NCBI RefSeq assembly: GCF_040610475.1
Contig: NZ_JBEXMJ010000025.1
Location: 1 to 17,300, forward strand
Source of the DNA: Actinopolymorpha sp. NPDC004070
Lineage (GTDB): Bacteria > Actinomycetota > Actinomycetes > Propionibacteriales > Actinopolymorphaceae
DNA length: 17,300 bases
Direction of reading: 5' to 3'
Shown: positions 1 to 5,800 of the stretch, piece after piece
Numbering within the stretch: position 1 is the stretch's first letter
How the letters are laid out: every line of letters starts with the position of its first letter
Translations under genes and position numbers: made by a program
Notes under the pieces: generated by a model
Seen by the model: only the letters and a program-made list of their open reading frames with translations
Databases searched by the model: none
What the model was told of the DNA's origin: nothing

Positions 1-40
1 AAGAGTGCTCACCCGACGGCGGCTCGGCGACCAGCCTCAC
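1..40 (-). CDS. Possible 5' end of a divergent gene, cut by the window edge
   Basis: On the minus strand a GTG at 40-38 opens a frame that stays open to the window edge and would begin MRLVAEPPSGEHS. A TAGGGC box (minus strand, 54-49) lies 8 nt before the GTG, mirroring the leaderless arrangement of the gene at 101. Only 13 codons are visible, the -10 box lacks the final T, and no family can be recognised, so this is a weak call resting on position and spacing alone. Confidence 0.2.
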   Translation of the reverse strand, partial: MRLVAEPPSGEHS

Positions 41-86
41 GCCCAACAGCCCTAGCCTTGGGCGCGAAACGCCGGTCGAACCCCAT

Positions 87-92
87 TAGGGT
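87..92 (+). promoter_or_regulatory. Leaderless -10 box for the acyltransferase
   Basis: TAGGGT ends 8 nt before the GTG at 101, so transcription would start at or next to the start codon. No Shine-Dalgarno sequence is visible upstream of this GTG, which fits a leaderless mRNA. A convincing -35 box at 16-18 nt is not seen. Confidence 0.4.
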
Positions 93-100
93 CTGGTGCC

Positions 101-853
101 GTGGTACGTCGATCCCGGGATCCGCGGCAGGCCCGCTTCCTCACTCTGGCCAGCCTGCGCTGGATGGTCCGGCACCGGGCCTGGACGCCTTACTACCTCC
201 TGCGCTACTGGCGCTTTCTGCTGTTCCGGTTGCGGCACCCGCACGTTGTCACCGAGGGGTTCGTCTTCCTCGGCCGGCGGGTCGAGGTGCGCGCCCGGCG
301 CGGCTACGGCCGGCTGGTCCTCGGCCGGTGGGTGCACCTGGGTGACGGCACCCGGCTGCACGCGCACGAGGGGACGCTCCGGATCGGCGACAAGTGCGTG
401 CTGGGCCGGGACGTGACCGTCAACTGCTACCTCGACGTCGAGGTCGGCCGGTCCTGCCTGTTCGCCGACTGGGTCTACGTCTGCGACTTCGACCACGTGA
501 CCACCGACCTCGCCGTGCCCATCAAGGACCAGGGACTGGTCAAGTCACCGGTGCGGATCGGGCCGGACTGCTGGCTGGGTACGAAGGTGACAGTGGTGCG
601 CGGCACGACGGTCGGCACCGGTGCGGTGCTTGCCGCGCACGCGGTCGTCCGCGGCGAGGTGCCCGACTACGGCGTGGCGGCGGGGGTCCCGGCCCGGGTG
701 GTGAAGAACCGCCGGGACACCTACGCGGCGGAGTCGGGCAGACGGGCTTACCTCGAGGGCCTGGCCCGCGGTGCCGAGGAGGCCGCCGGCCGGGCGGCAC
801 GAGGTGCCGGGAGCGAGGCCCGGCCGGGTCAGCCGGTGCGGGGCTCGTCCTGA
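101..853 (+). CDS. Left-handed beta-helix (hexapeptide repeat) acyltransferase, Rv3034c-like
   Basis: A 250-residue cytosolic or membrane-associated O-acyltransferase of the hexapeptide-repeat class, which uses an acyl-CoA donor. Residues about 73-200 are the imperfect hexad repeats (LGRWVHLGD, LRIGDKCVLG, VRIGPDCWLG, TVGTGAVLAAHAVVRG) ending in the classic VPARVVKN cap. His132 in CDFDH is the probable catalytic base. The N-terminus (residues 12-50) is basic and aromatic (RWMVRHRAWTPYYLLRYWRFLLF), which may contact the membrane. The last 35 residues are Ala/Gly/Arg-rich and probably disordered. From memory it closely resembles M. tuberculosis Rv3034c, linked to methylglucose lipopolysaccharide modification; the polysaccharide substrate is inference. 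The GTG start was chosen because a TAGGGT box lies 8 nt upstream and the product then begins with the family's basic leader. Its 3' end overlaps the convergent gene by 25 bp. Confidence 0.85.
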   Translation: MVRRSRDPRQARFLTLASLRWMVRHRAWTPYYLLRYWRFLLFRLRHPHVVTEGFVFLGRRVEVRARRGYGRLVLGRWVHLGDGTRLHAHEGTLRIGDKCVLGRDVTVNCYLDVEVGRSCLFADWVYVCDFDHVTTDLAVPIKDQGLVKSPVRIGPDCWLGTKVTVVRGTTVGTGAVLAAHAVVRGEVPDYGVAAGVPARVVKNRRDTYAAESGRRAYLEGLARGAEEAAGRAARGAGSEARPGQPVRGSS

Positions 854-1290
854 CCGGCGGTCTCCGGCTCGGCGGGGCGTTCGGTCCGCTCGTGGGTCCG
901 GTCCGCGGCCCGGTCCTCCTCGCCTGTGCCCCGGCCGACTGAGACGACCCGGAGCGCGTCCCGGAGCGCCGACTGCTGCTCGGGGTTCATCGCCTCGATG
1001 AAGTAGACCAGCGCGGTCGCCGGTCCGGCGGCGGCCGACCAGGCGTCGTGCATGCGGGCGGCGGTGTAGGAGTCGCGGGACATCACCGGTGTGTAGACGT
1101 ACGCCCGGCCGGCGGCCTCCCGGCGCAGCCAGCCCTTGCGGTACAGCTTGTCCAGGACGGTCATCACGGTGGTGTGGGCGAGCGGTCGCTCCGGCGCCAG
1201 CATCCGGCGGACCTCCCGCACCTGCAGGGGGCGGTCGGCCGCCCACAGATGGAACATCACCTGCTCCTCGAGCTCACCGAAGGACCGCAT
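829..1290 (-). CDS. BlaI/MecI/CopY-family transcriptional repressor
   Basis: A 153-residue DNA-binding repressor. Residues 2-72 form the winged helix-turn-helix typical of BlaI (FGELEEQVMFHLW, then HTTVMTVLDKLYRKGWL as recognition helix, then wing GRAYVYTPVMSRDSY); residues 73-115 form the dimerisation helices (MNPEQQSALRDAL). The C-terminal 35 residues are Glu/Arg-rich and probably disordered. The ATG at 1290 is preferred over an upstream in-frame ATG at 1353 because GGAGGG lies 3 nt upstream and the product then starts with the canonical MRSFGELE. BlaI repressors are usually followed by a BlaR-type M56 metallopeptidase that inactivates them; none is present here. The gene instead faces, across a dyad-rich intergenic region, a cell-wall M23 peptidase gene. 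Confident family call; target and inducer unknown. Confidence 0.9.
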   Translation of the reverse strand: MRSFGELEEQVMFHLWAADRPLQVREVRRMLAPERPLAHTTVMTVLDKLYRKGWLRREAAGRAYVYTPVMSRDSYTAARMHDAWSAAAGPATALVYFIEAMNPEQQSALRDALRVVSVGRGTGEEDRAADRTHERTERPAEPETAGQDEPRTG

Positions 1291-1338
1291 CTGCCCTCCC
1301 GCACCTGTCCGCCGGCATCCGGCCCGAGTTCTGGCCGG

Positions 1339-1354
1339 TGTGATCTGCGTCACA
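1339..1354. promoter_or_regulatory. Crp/GlxR-type operator
   Basis: TGTGATCTGCGTCACA is an exact match to the Crp-family consensus TGTGA-N6-TCACA, used by cAMP-responsive regulators of actinobacteria (Crp, GlxR, Rv3676). It lies 49 bp upstream of the BlaI-family start and abuts a minus-strand TTGACA (1360-1355). Binding by a Crp protein is inferred from the match only. Confidence 0.6.
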
Positions 1355-1370
1355 TGTCAAGGCCGAGTTG

Positions 1371-1386
1371 CTATCGATCATCGTAG
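1371..1386. promoter_or_regulatory. Putative BlaI operator and promoter of the repressor gene
   Basis: CTATCGATCATCGTAG carries CTA/TAG outer arms and the half-site ATCGTAG (1380-1386), which recurs at 1585-1591 in the same intergenic region. Read on the minus strand it contains TACGAT, a good -10 box, giving a leader of about 80 nt for the BlaI-family gene. Overlap of dyad and -10 box suggests autorepression. The symmetric arm is imperfect, so confidence is moderate. Confidence 0.4.
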
Positions 1387-1572
1387 ATGTCTCCAGCCGG
1401 CCCGTCGGGGCTGTACCAAAAGAACAAATCGGTATTCTCGGCGCTCTTCGTCGAAGCGGTGTCTTTTCGTGAAAGCTCACGTGGAAGCGGCTTTCCTGCC
1501 GGTATGAAACCGCCCGGCCGCAGTCCGTGCCCATGGAGTCGCGACTATATCCGGGTGCGGTGTTGCGCACCA

Positions 1573-1591
1573 CTACGATCGCGCATCGTAG
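1573..1591. promoter_or_regulatory. Perfect inverted repeat, putative BlaI operator facing the M23 gene
   Basis: CTACGAT-CGCGC-ATCGTAG is a perfect dyad with 7-bp arms and a 5-bp spacer. Its right arm is identical to the half-site at 1380-1386 near the repressor gene. CTAC...GTAG-type dyads are the style of site used by BlaI-family repressors, so a shared operator that couples the repressor to the M23 peptidase gene is plausible, though unproven. Confidence 0.45.
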
Positions 1592-1854
1592 ACAGCGAGG
1601 AAACGCGGGCTGGAAAGTGTCGAAGGTCATCTGTTAGACCTGTCGCCGGACCCGTTGACCTGGGGATTCGTACAGAATTCACCACTTGTCTGCTGGTTCT
1701 GTAAACGTCCGCAATGACACCCGGTTCCTTGTCGGGGAGGCGGCTACTGCGCCGCCGCGCCTGGGTGACTCACGCCCGCACCAGGGCACGGTACGCCACA
1801 TTTCCGCGCGGTACGCGTGGCGGTGAGGGCTGCCGTCGAACGATCGAGGAAGCG

Positions 1855-2796
1855 TTGGATTCTTTCCTGAGACGCCTACGCGCCCTGTGGGGCGTCCGCT
1901 GGCGCAACATTCCCTTGACAGCAGCGGCCGGAATTGTCGCTGTCGCCCTGGTCGCCGGCGGACTCGCCCTGGCGTTCGGCGCGGGTTCGCGGCCGGTGAA
2001 CACCGCACTGAGCGCGTCCACCGGTGAGAACAAGCCCGCCGCCGGCGCGGTCGAACGCATCGACGCAGCGGCCGCGATCGCGAAGGAGTCCGCGGCGAAG
2101 AAGGCCGCGCAGGAGAAGGCCGCCGCCGAGCAGGCCGAGCGGGCCCGCGCCGCCAAGCAGCGGGCCGCCCGGTCCGAGCAGCGGCGTGCGCTGGCCGAGC
2201 AGGCCGCCGCGAAGAAGGCCGCGCAGAAGCGGGCCGCGGCGAAGAAGGCCGCCGCGAAGAAGCGGGCGGCCGAGCGCGCCGCCGCCGAGCGGGCCGCGGA
2301 GGAGAGAGCCGCCGCGAAGAAGCTTGCCCTGAAGAAGATCGCCCTGAAGAAGGCCGCCGCGAAGAAGGCCGCGCTGGCGGCCCAGAAGGCGCGGCAGTGG
2401 GTGCTTCCGCTGACGTCCTACGAGCTCACCGGCCGATTCGGGCAGAGCGGCAGCAACTGGGCCTCCTTCCACCACGGACTCGACTTCGCCGCCGACACCG
2501 GTACGCCGATCCACGCGGTCGGCCGGGGCGAGATCATCAGCGCCGGTTGGCAGAACGCCTACGGGAACGCGATCGAGATCCGCCACCCGGACGGCACGGT
2601 GACGCTGTACGGCCACATGTCCCGGTTCGCGAAGACCGGCGGCAGCGTCAGGGCCGGCGACGTGATCGGTTACGTCGGCGCGACCGGGAACGTCACCGGC
2701 CCGCACTGCCACCTCGAGGTCCGTCCGCACGGCGGCGGTCTCGACGAAGCGGTGGACCCGTTCGTCTGGCTGAAGAACAAGGGCCTGAACCCCTGA
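1855..2796 (+). CDS. Membrane-anchored M23 (LytM-type) peptidoglycan endopeptidase with Lys/Ala-rich stalk
   Basis: A 313-residue envelope protein from a TTG start chosen because GAGGAAG (1846-1852) lies just upstream and the product opens with a short basic segment followed by one transmembrane helix (about residues 19-43, ITAAAG..VALVAGGLALAF type). An ATG at 1714 would add 47 unlikely residues before it. Residues about 65-181 are an almost pure Ala/Lys/Arg/Glu stretch built on KKAA repeats, probably a long helix or coiled coil spanning the wall or binding anionic polymer. Residues about 182-313 are a peptidase M23 domain with intact zinc site: HHGLDF (His207, Asp210), GHM (His254) and HCHLE (His284, His286). 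It should cleave peptide cross-links of peptidoglycan outside the membrane. A strong hairpin follows the gene. Divergent from the BlaI-type repressor, which may control it. Confidence 0.88.
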   Translation: MDSFLRRLRALWGVRWRNIPLTAAAGIVAVALVAGGLALAFGAGSRPVNTALSASTGENKPAAGAVERIDAAAAIAKESAAKKAAQEKAAAEQAERARAAKQRAARSEQRRALAEQAAAKKAAQKRAAAKKAAAKKRAAERAAAERAAEERAAAKKLALKKIALKKAAAKKAALAAQKARQWVLPLTSYELTGRFGQSGSNWASFHHGLDFAADTGTPIHAVGRGEIISAGWQNAYGNAIEIRHPDGTVTLYGHMSRFAKTGGSVRAGDVIGYVGATGNVTGPHCHLEVRPHGGGLDEAVDPFVWLKNKGLNP

Positions 2797-2840
2797 GCGA
2801 CGGCTCGACCTGAAACGCCCCACGGCGACACACCCCCCGC

Positions 2841-2880
2841 ACGCTGCCCCAGGACCGCCCCGGTGGTCCTGGGGCAGCGT
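2841..2880 (+). terminator. Strong hairpin terminator after the M23 gene
   Basis: ACGCTGCCCCAGGACC pairs perfectly over 16 bp with 2865-2880, with an 8-nt loop. No T-run follows, as is common for actinobacterial terminators. It separates the M23 gene from the marR promoter 15 bp further on. Confidence 0.75.
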
Positions 2881-2895
2881 CGTGTCCGCCTCGGG

Positions 2896-2930
2896 TTGAT
2901 TACTTAGCAAGGCTAAGTTAGCCTGGCTAA
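2896..2930 (+). promoter_or_regulatory. marR promoter with overlapping tandem operators
   Basis: TTGATT (2896-2901) and TAGCCT (2919-2924) are separated by exactly 17 bp and the -10 box ends 9 nt before the ATG at 2934, giving a leaderless or nearly leaderless transcript. Two dyads cover it: ACTTAGC-AAG-GCTAAGT (2902-2918) in the spacer and TTAGCC-T-GGCTAA (2918-2930) over the -10 box. GGCTAAG recurs at 2911 and 2925. The layout is typical of a MarR protein repressing its own promoter. Confidence 0.7.
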
Positions 2931-2933
2931 GCA

Positions 2934-3557
2934 ATGTCTGGTCAGTACGAATCTCGCTCCGAAGCGCCCATCGAGTCCCGCACCGCCGTCGGCACGGTCA
3001 GCCCTGCCGGTTCGGCCGGGCCTGTCGGTTCCGTCGGCGTGGGGCCGCTCGCCCGGGAGCTTCGCCCCCTGGTGTACCGGCTGTACGACGTCGTTCGCCG
3101 GCACACACCCGATCTGGGCGTCACCCTCACCCAGGGCTCTGTCCTGAGCGTCCTGGTACACGACGGTCCCCAGACGATGAGCGCCCTCGCCGCCCGCGAA
3201 GGTGTCCGCCAGCCGTCGATGACCAACGTCGTGAGCCGGCTCGAACGCGCGGGCTACGTGCGCCGCCGACCGGCCCAACACGACCGGCGGATGGTGGTCG
3301 TGACCGCGACCGCCAAGGCCCGCACCGACCTGGCCCGGGCCGTCGTGGCGCGGGAGGAGTTTCTCCGCGAGCGGCTGACCCGGCTCGGCCCCGGTGAGCG
3401 CGAGGCCGTCCAGGCCGCGCTGCCCGCACTGGCCCGGCTGGTCGCCGCCGATCCGCTCACCGCCGATCCGCTCACCACCGATCCGCTCACCGCCGATCCG
3501 CTCACCACCGATCCGGTCGCCACGGGCGATCCCGAGCCGGTGAGCACCGACCAGTGA
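2934..3557 (+). CDS. MarR-family transcriptional regulator
   Basis: A 207-residue regulator. Residues about 38-170 are a MarR fold: dimerisation helix (LARELRPLVYRLYDVVRR), winged HTH (TMSALAAREGVRQPSMTNVVSRLERAGYVRRR) and the wing signature QHDRRMVVVTAT with Asp117-Arg118-Arg119. The first 37 residues are a low-complexity Ser/Pro/Gly extension. The C-terminus carries DPLTA/DPLTT five-residue repeats (residues 172-195) encoded by a perfect 15-bp tandem repeat, not usual in the family. The ATG at 2934 fits the promoter spacing. It lies 43 bp upstream of a co-directional MFS transporter gene and probably controls it together with itself, with a small hydrophobic or aromatic ligand as inducer; the ligand is unknown. 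Confidence 0.88.
   Translation: MSGQYESRSEAPIESRTAVGTVSPAGSAGPVGSVGVGPLARELRPLVYRLYDVVRRHTPDLGVTLTQGSVLSVLVHDGPQTMSALAAREGVRQPSMTNVVSRLERAGYVRRRPAQHDRRMVVVTATAKARTDLARAVVAREEFLRERLTRLGPGEREAVQAALPALARLVAADPLTADPLTTDPLTADPLTTDPVATGDPEPVSTDQ
3447..3515 (+). repeat. In-frame 15-bp tandem repeat in the marR 3' end
   Basis: The unit (G/A)CCGATCCGCTCACC occurs four full times plus a 9-bp partial copy, alternating first base G and A so that a 30-bp superunit is also visible. It encodes DPLTA/DPLTT. Copies are otherwise identical, suggesting recent expansion by slippage; because 15 is divisible by three, copy changes keep the frame. Confidence 0.85.
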
Positions 3558-3600
3558 GACGTACTCCGAACCCGTTCAAGCGAAGGAAGGTTCTCCTCCC

Positions 3601-4806
3601 GTGTCCCACGATGTGAAGTTGCTCGACGCCGTTCGCGGCCAGCCGCGTTCGGTGTGGGTGGTCGCGTTCGCGGCGGTCATCGCGTTCATGGGAATTGGGC
3701 TCGTCGACCCGATCCTGCTCTCCATCGCGAAGGGCCTGAACGCGACTCCGAGCCAGGTCACGTTGCTGTTCGCGTCGTACCTCGTGGTGCAGGTTCTCGC
3801 GATGCTCTTCACCGGCGTCCTCGCGGCGAAGTACGGCGGCAAGCGCACCATGCTGGCCGGGCTGGCGCTGATCGTGGTGTTCGCCGGCCTGTGCGCGCTG
3901 GCCGGATCGATCAGCCAGCTCGTCGCCCTGCGGGCGTTCTGGGGACTCGGGAACGCGTTGTTCATCGCGACCGCGCTGTCCACGATCGTGGCCGCGGCGG
4001 CGGGCGGGCAGACCGCCGCGATCCTGCTCTACGAGGCGGCGCTCGGCCTCGGCATCTCCGCCGGGCCGCTGGTGGGCGCGCTGTTGGGCAGCATTTCCTG
4101 GCGCGGCCCGTTCGTCGGTACGTCCTTCCTGATGCTGGTCGCCCTGGTGCTGACCGCGACCATGCTGGTCCGGGACCGGCCGAGCACGCAGCGGGTCTCG
4201 GTGAGCGCGCCGTTCAGGGCGCTTCGCGACCGCCGGCTGCTGCTGGTGGCACTGTCCGCGCTGCTCTACACGTACGCCTTCTTCACCGTGCTGGCCTGGA
4301 CGCCGTTCGTCCTCGGGTACGGCGCGTTCGCGGTCGGCGGGATCTTCTTCGGCTGGGGTCTGATGGTCGCGGTCTGCGGCGTCGTCGTCGGCCCGCGGCT
4401 GGCCGCGAGGATCGGCGAGCGCAACGCGACCATGCTGGCTCTCGCGATGTACGCCCTGCTCATGCTGGCGTTCGTCTGGGGTTCGGTGCCGGTCGTCGTG
4501 GTGGCGACCATCGCCTCAGGTATCGCCTCGGGCTGCCTGAACACCTTCCTCACCGGCATGGCGATGTCGGTCTCGGACGCACCCCGCCCGATCGCCAGCG
4601 CCGGCTACAACTTCCTGCGCTGGATGGGTGGTGCGGCCGCGGCGATCCTGGTCGGCCACATCGCCGAGTGGGGCGGCTCCCAGCGGGCGCCGTTCGTCGT
4701 GGCGGCCGTGCTGTGTGCCGGCGCGGTGGGCATGATGTACGCCGGCCGCGAGCCGAACCCGCACGAGGTGCCGGCCGAGGCCGTGGTGGTCGGCGAGCAG
4801 GTCTAG
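3601..4806 (+). CDS. MFS drug efflux transporter (12-TM, DHA1-type)
   Basis: A 401-residue inner-membrane secondary transporter with about twelve hydrophobic segments in two halves separated by a basic loop near residues 195-212 (RDRPSTQRVS..FRALRDRR). Motif A lies between TM2 and TM3 (GVLAAKYGGKRT, residues 72-83) with Lys in the usual Asp position. TM1 holds Asp36 in GLVDPILL, a possible proton or substrate site. GTG at 3601 is preceded by GAAGGAAGG (3582-3590) at 10 nt. The neighbouring MarR gene suggests inducible export of a toxic compound. Its stop codon shares a CTAG palindrome with the stop of the convergent methyltransferase gene, so no terminator separates them. Substrate cannot be inferred. 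Confidence 0.88.
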   Translation: MSHDVKLLDAVRGQPRSVWVVAFAAVIAFMGIGLVDPILLSIAKGLNATPSQVTLLFASYLVVQVLAMLFTGVLAAKYGGKRTMLAGLALIVVFAGLCALAGSISQLVALRAFWGLGNALFIATALSTIVAAAAGGQTAAILLYEAALGLGISAGPLVGALLGSISWRGPFVGTSFLMLVALVLTATMLVRDRPSTQRVSVSAPFRALRDRRLLLVALSALLYTYAFFTVLAWTPFVLGYGAFAVGGIFFGWGLMVAVCGVVVGPRLAARIGERNATMLALAMYALLMLAFVWGSVPVVVVATIASGIASGCLNTFLTGMAMSVSDAPRPIASAGYNFLRWMGGAAAAILVGHIAEWGGSQRAPFVVAAVLCAGAVGMMYAGREPNPHEVPAEAVVVGEQV

Positions 4807-5594
4807 CCGTTCACCCGTACGTGCACGAGCAGGTCGAGGCTGGTGTCCAGGTCGTCCGGGGACAGCACGAAGTCGGCCGCCGTCAGGGACGCGACGAACG
4901 TCGCCAGCTCCCCTGACCAGGCGGCCGGCTCGTCGGCCAGCTGGGCCTTCACCAGGTCGCCGTGCCGGCGTTCCCAGTGCTCGATGCGCGGGCCGTGCCG
5001 CAGCCCGGTCATCGTGACGAGCTCGAGATCGAGGTCCGCGGCTGGCCGCTCGACCAGGGCGCGGAGCTCGGGCGCGGTGAGCTCCTTGGCGTGGCAGATG
5101 TTGCCGGGCGGGAAGGTCAGGTGGTTCGGCGTGGACCAGGCCAGCATGCCGCCGGGCTCGGTGACCCGGGCGCACTCGGCGACGAACGCGGGCTGGTTCC
5201 ACAGATGCTCGATCGTCTGCAGGCTGACCACCGCGCCGAAGGACCGGTCGGCGAACGGCAGCTGGACGAGGTTGCCGCGCACCAGCCGTACGTCGGGGTA
5301 GGTCGCGGCGGCGTGCGCGGCGGCCGCAGCGTCGTAGTCGACGCCCACCACGGTCGCTCCCGGGCAGACCGAGCCCAGCGAGTCGTACAGACTCCGCGCG
5401 CCGTAGCCCTCACCGCAGCCGGCGTCCAGCACCCGCGGCTTCCGCCCACCGGGTGAAGCGTGTCCGGCCTGTGCGGCGTGTTCGGCCAGCAGGCCGGCCG
5501 CCCAGTCGTAGCCGACCACGTGCCGGGCGAACCAGTAGGTCTCGTGCCAGATGCCGGGCATGGTGCGCTCACCGGTGAGGGGCAGGTCCGGCAC
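4803..5594 (-). CDS. Class I SAM-dependent methyltransferase, Rv3030-like
   Basis: A 263-residue Rossmann-fold methyltransferase. Motif I VLDAGCGEGYG (residues 55-65) binds SAM, Asp86 in VVGVDYD follows beta-2, then LPFADRSFGAVVSLQTIEHL (motifs II/III) and GGMLAWSTPNH. The opening LPLTGERTMPG followed by an ETYWFARHVVGY segment is the hallmark, as I recall it, of the mycobacterial Rv3030 group acting on methylglucose lipopolysaccharide, and the position next to and divergent from etfB is the same. The GTG start at 5594 has AGAGGAGAG about 7 nt upstream. A minus-strand TAGCCT (5657-5652) could be its -10 box. The glycosyltransferase and GH57 partners expected next to it are missing, so the acceptor here is uncertain. 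Confidence 0.85.
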   Translation of the reverse strand: MPDLPLTGERTMPGIWHETYWFARHVVGYDWAAGLLAEHAAQAGHASPGGRKPRVLDAGCGEGYGARSLYDSLGSVCPGATVVGVDYDAAAAAHAAATYPDVRLVRGNLVQLPFADRSFGAVVSLQTIEHLWNQPAFVAECARVTEPGGMLAWSTPNHLTFPPGNICHAKELTAPELRALVERPAADLDLELVTMTGLRHGPRIEHWERRHGDLVKAQLADEPAAWSGELATFVASLTAADFVLSPDDLDTSLDLLVHVRVNG

Positions 5595-5800
5595 GTTCGG
5601 CTCTCCTCTGCTCGTCCCGGAGCATGGGAGATTCCGGCCCGGGTGACGGTCAGGCTACTTGCGCCGGCCAGCCGGGCGGTGCCGGACCGCGGGTCCTGTT
5701 TCGGCCCCGTGTGCGCGGGCCGCGCCTCCCCTCCGCAGGGTGTCCTCGGCCAGACTGGACCGCGAACGTGTACCCGGGACAAGACGGAGAGCCGGAACTC

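Larger units (their letters stand above)
1291..1854. other. Long divergent intergenic region rich in dyads, no gene seen
   Basis: This 564-bp stretch separates the divergent BlaI-type and M23 peptidase genes and is clearly less GC-rich than its flanks around 1410-1710. It holds a Crp-type palindrome (1339-1354), two ATCGTAG-containing dyads (1371-1386 and 1573-1591), and smaller palindromes CTTCG-T-CGAAG (1446-1456) and CGTGA-AAGC-TCACG (1468-1481). GGTACGC is repeated at 1790 and 1810 between CGCCAC and GTGGCG arms (1794-1799 / 1817-1822), a possible leader hairpin. Short reading frames here lack coding character or recognisable products. Confidence 0.6.

Noticed and set aside
1387..1704. 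105-residue plus-strand frame in the intergenic region
   Set aside because: Crosses the operator dyads, no SD, mixed composition and no recognisable product.
1714..1854. N-terminal 47-residue extension of the M23 protein from ATG 1714
   Set aside because: Arg-rich, no SD before ATG 1714, and it would place a long basic segment ahead of the membrane anchor; TTG at 1855 has GAGGAAG directly upstream.
1600..1854. c-di-AMP (ydaO-type) riboswitch before the peptidase gene
   Set aside because: Such switches are common before actinobacterial wall hydrolases and a GGGTGACTC segment occurs at 1763-1771, but the other conserved blocks (GGGGAACC, CCGAAxCCGTCAGCTAACC) are not present.
5624..5800. Longer start for the TIM-barrel protein
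   Set aside because: The additional 59 residues do not resemble the family and GGAGAG supports ATG 5801.
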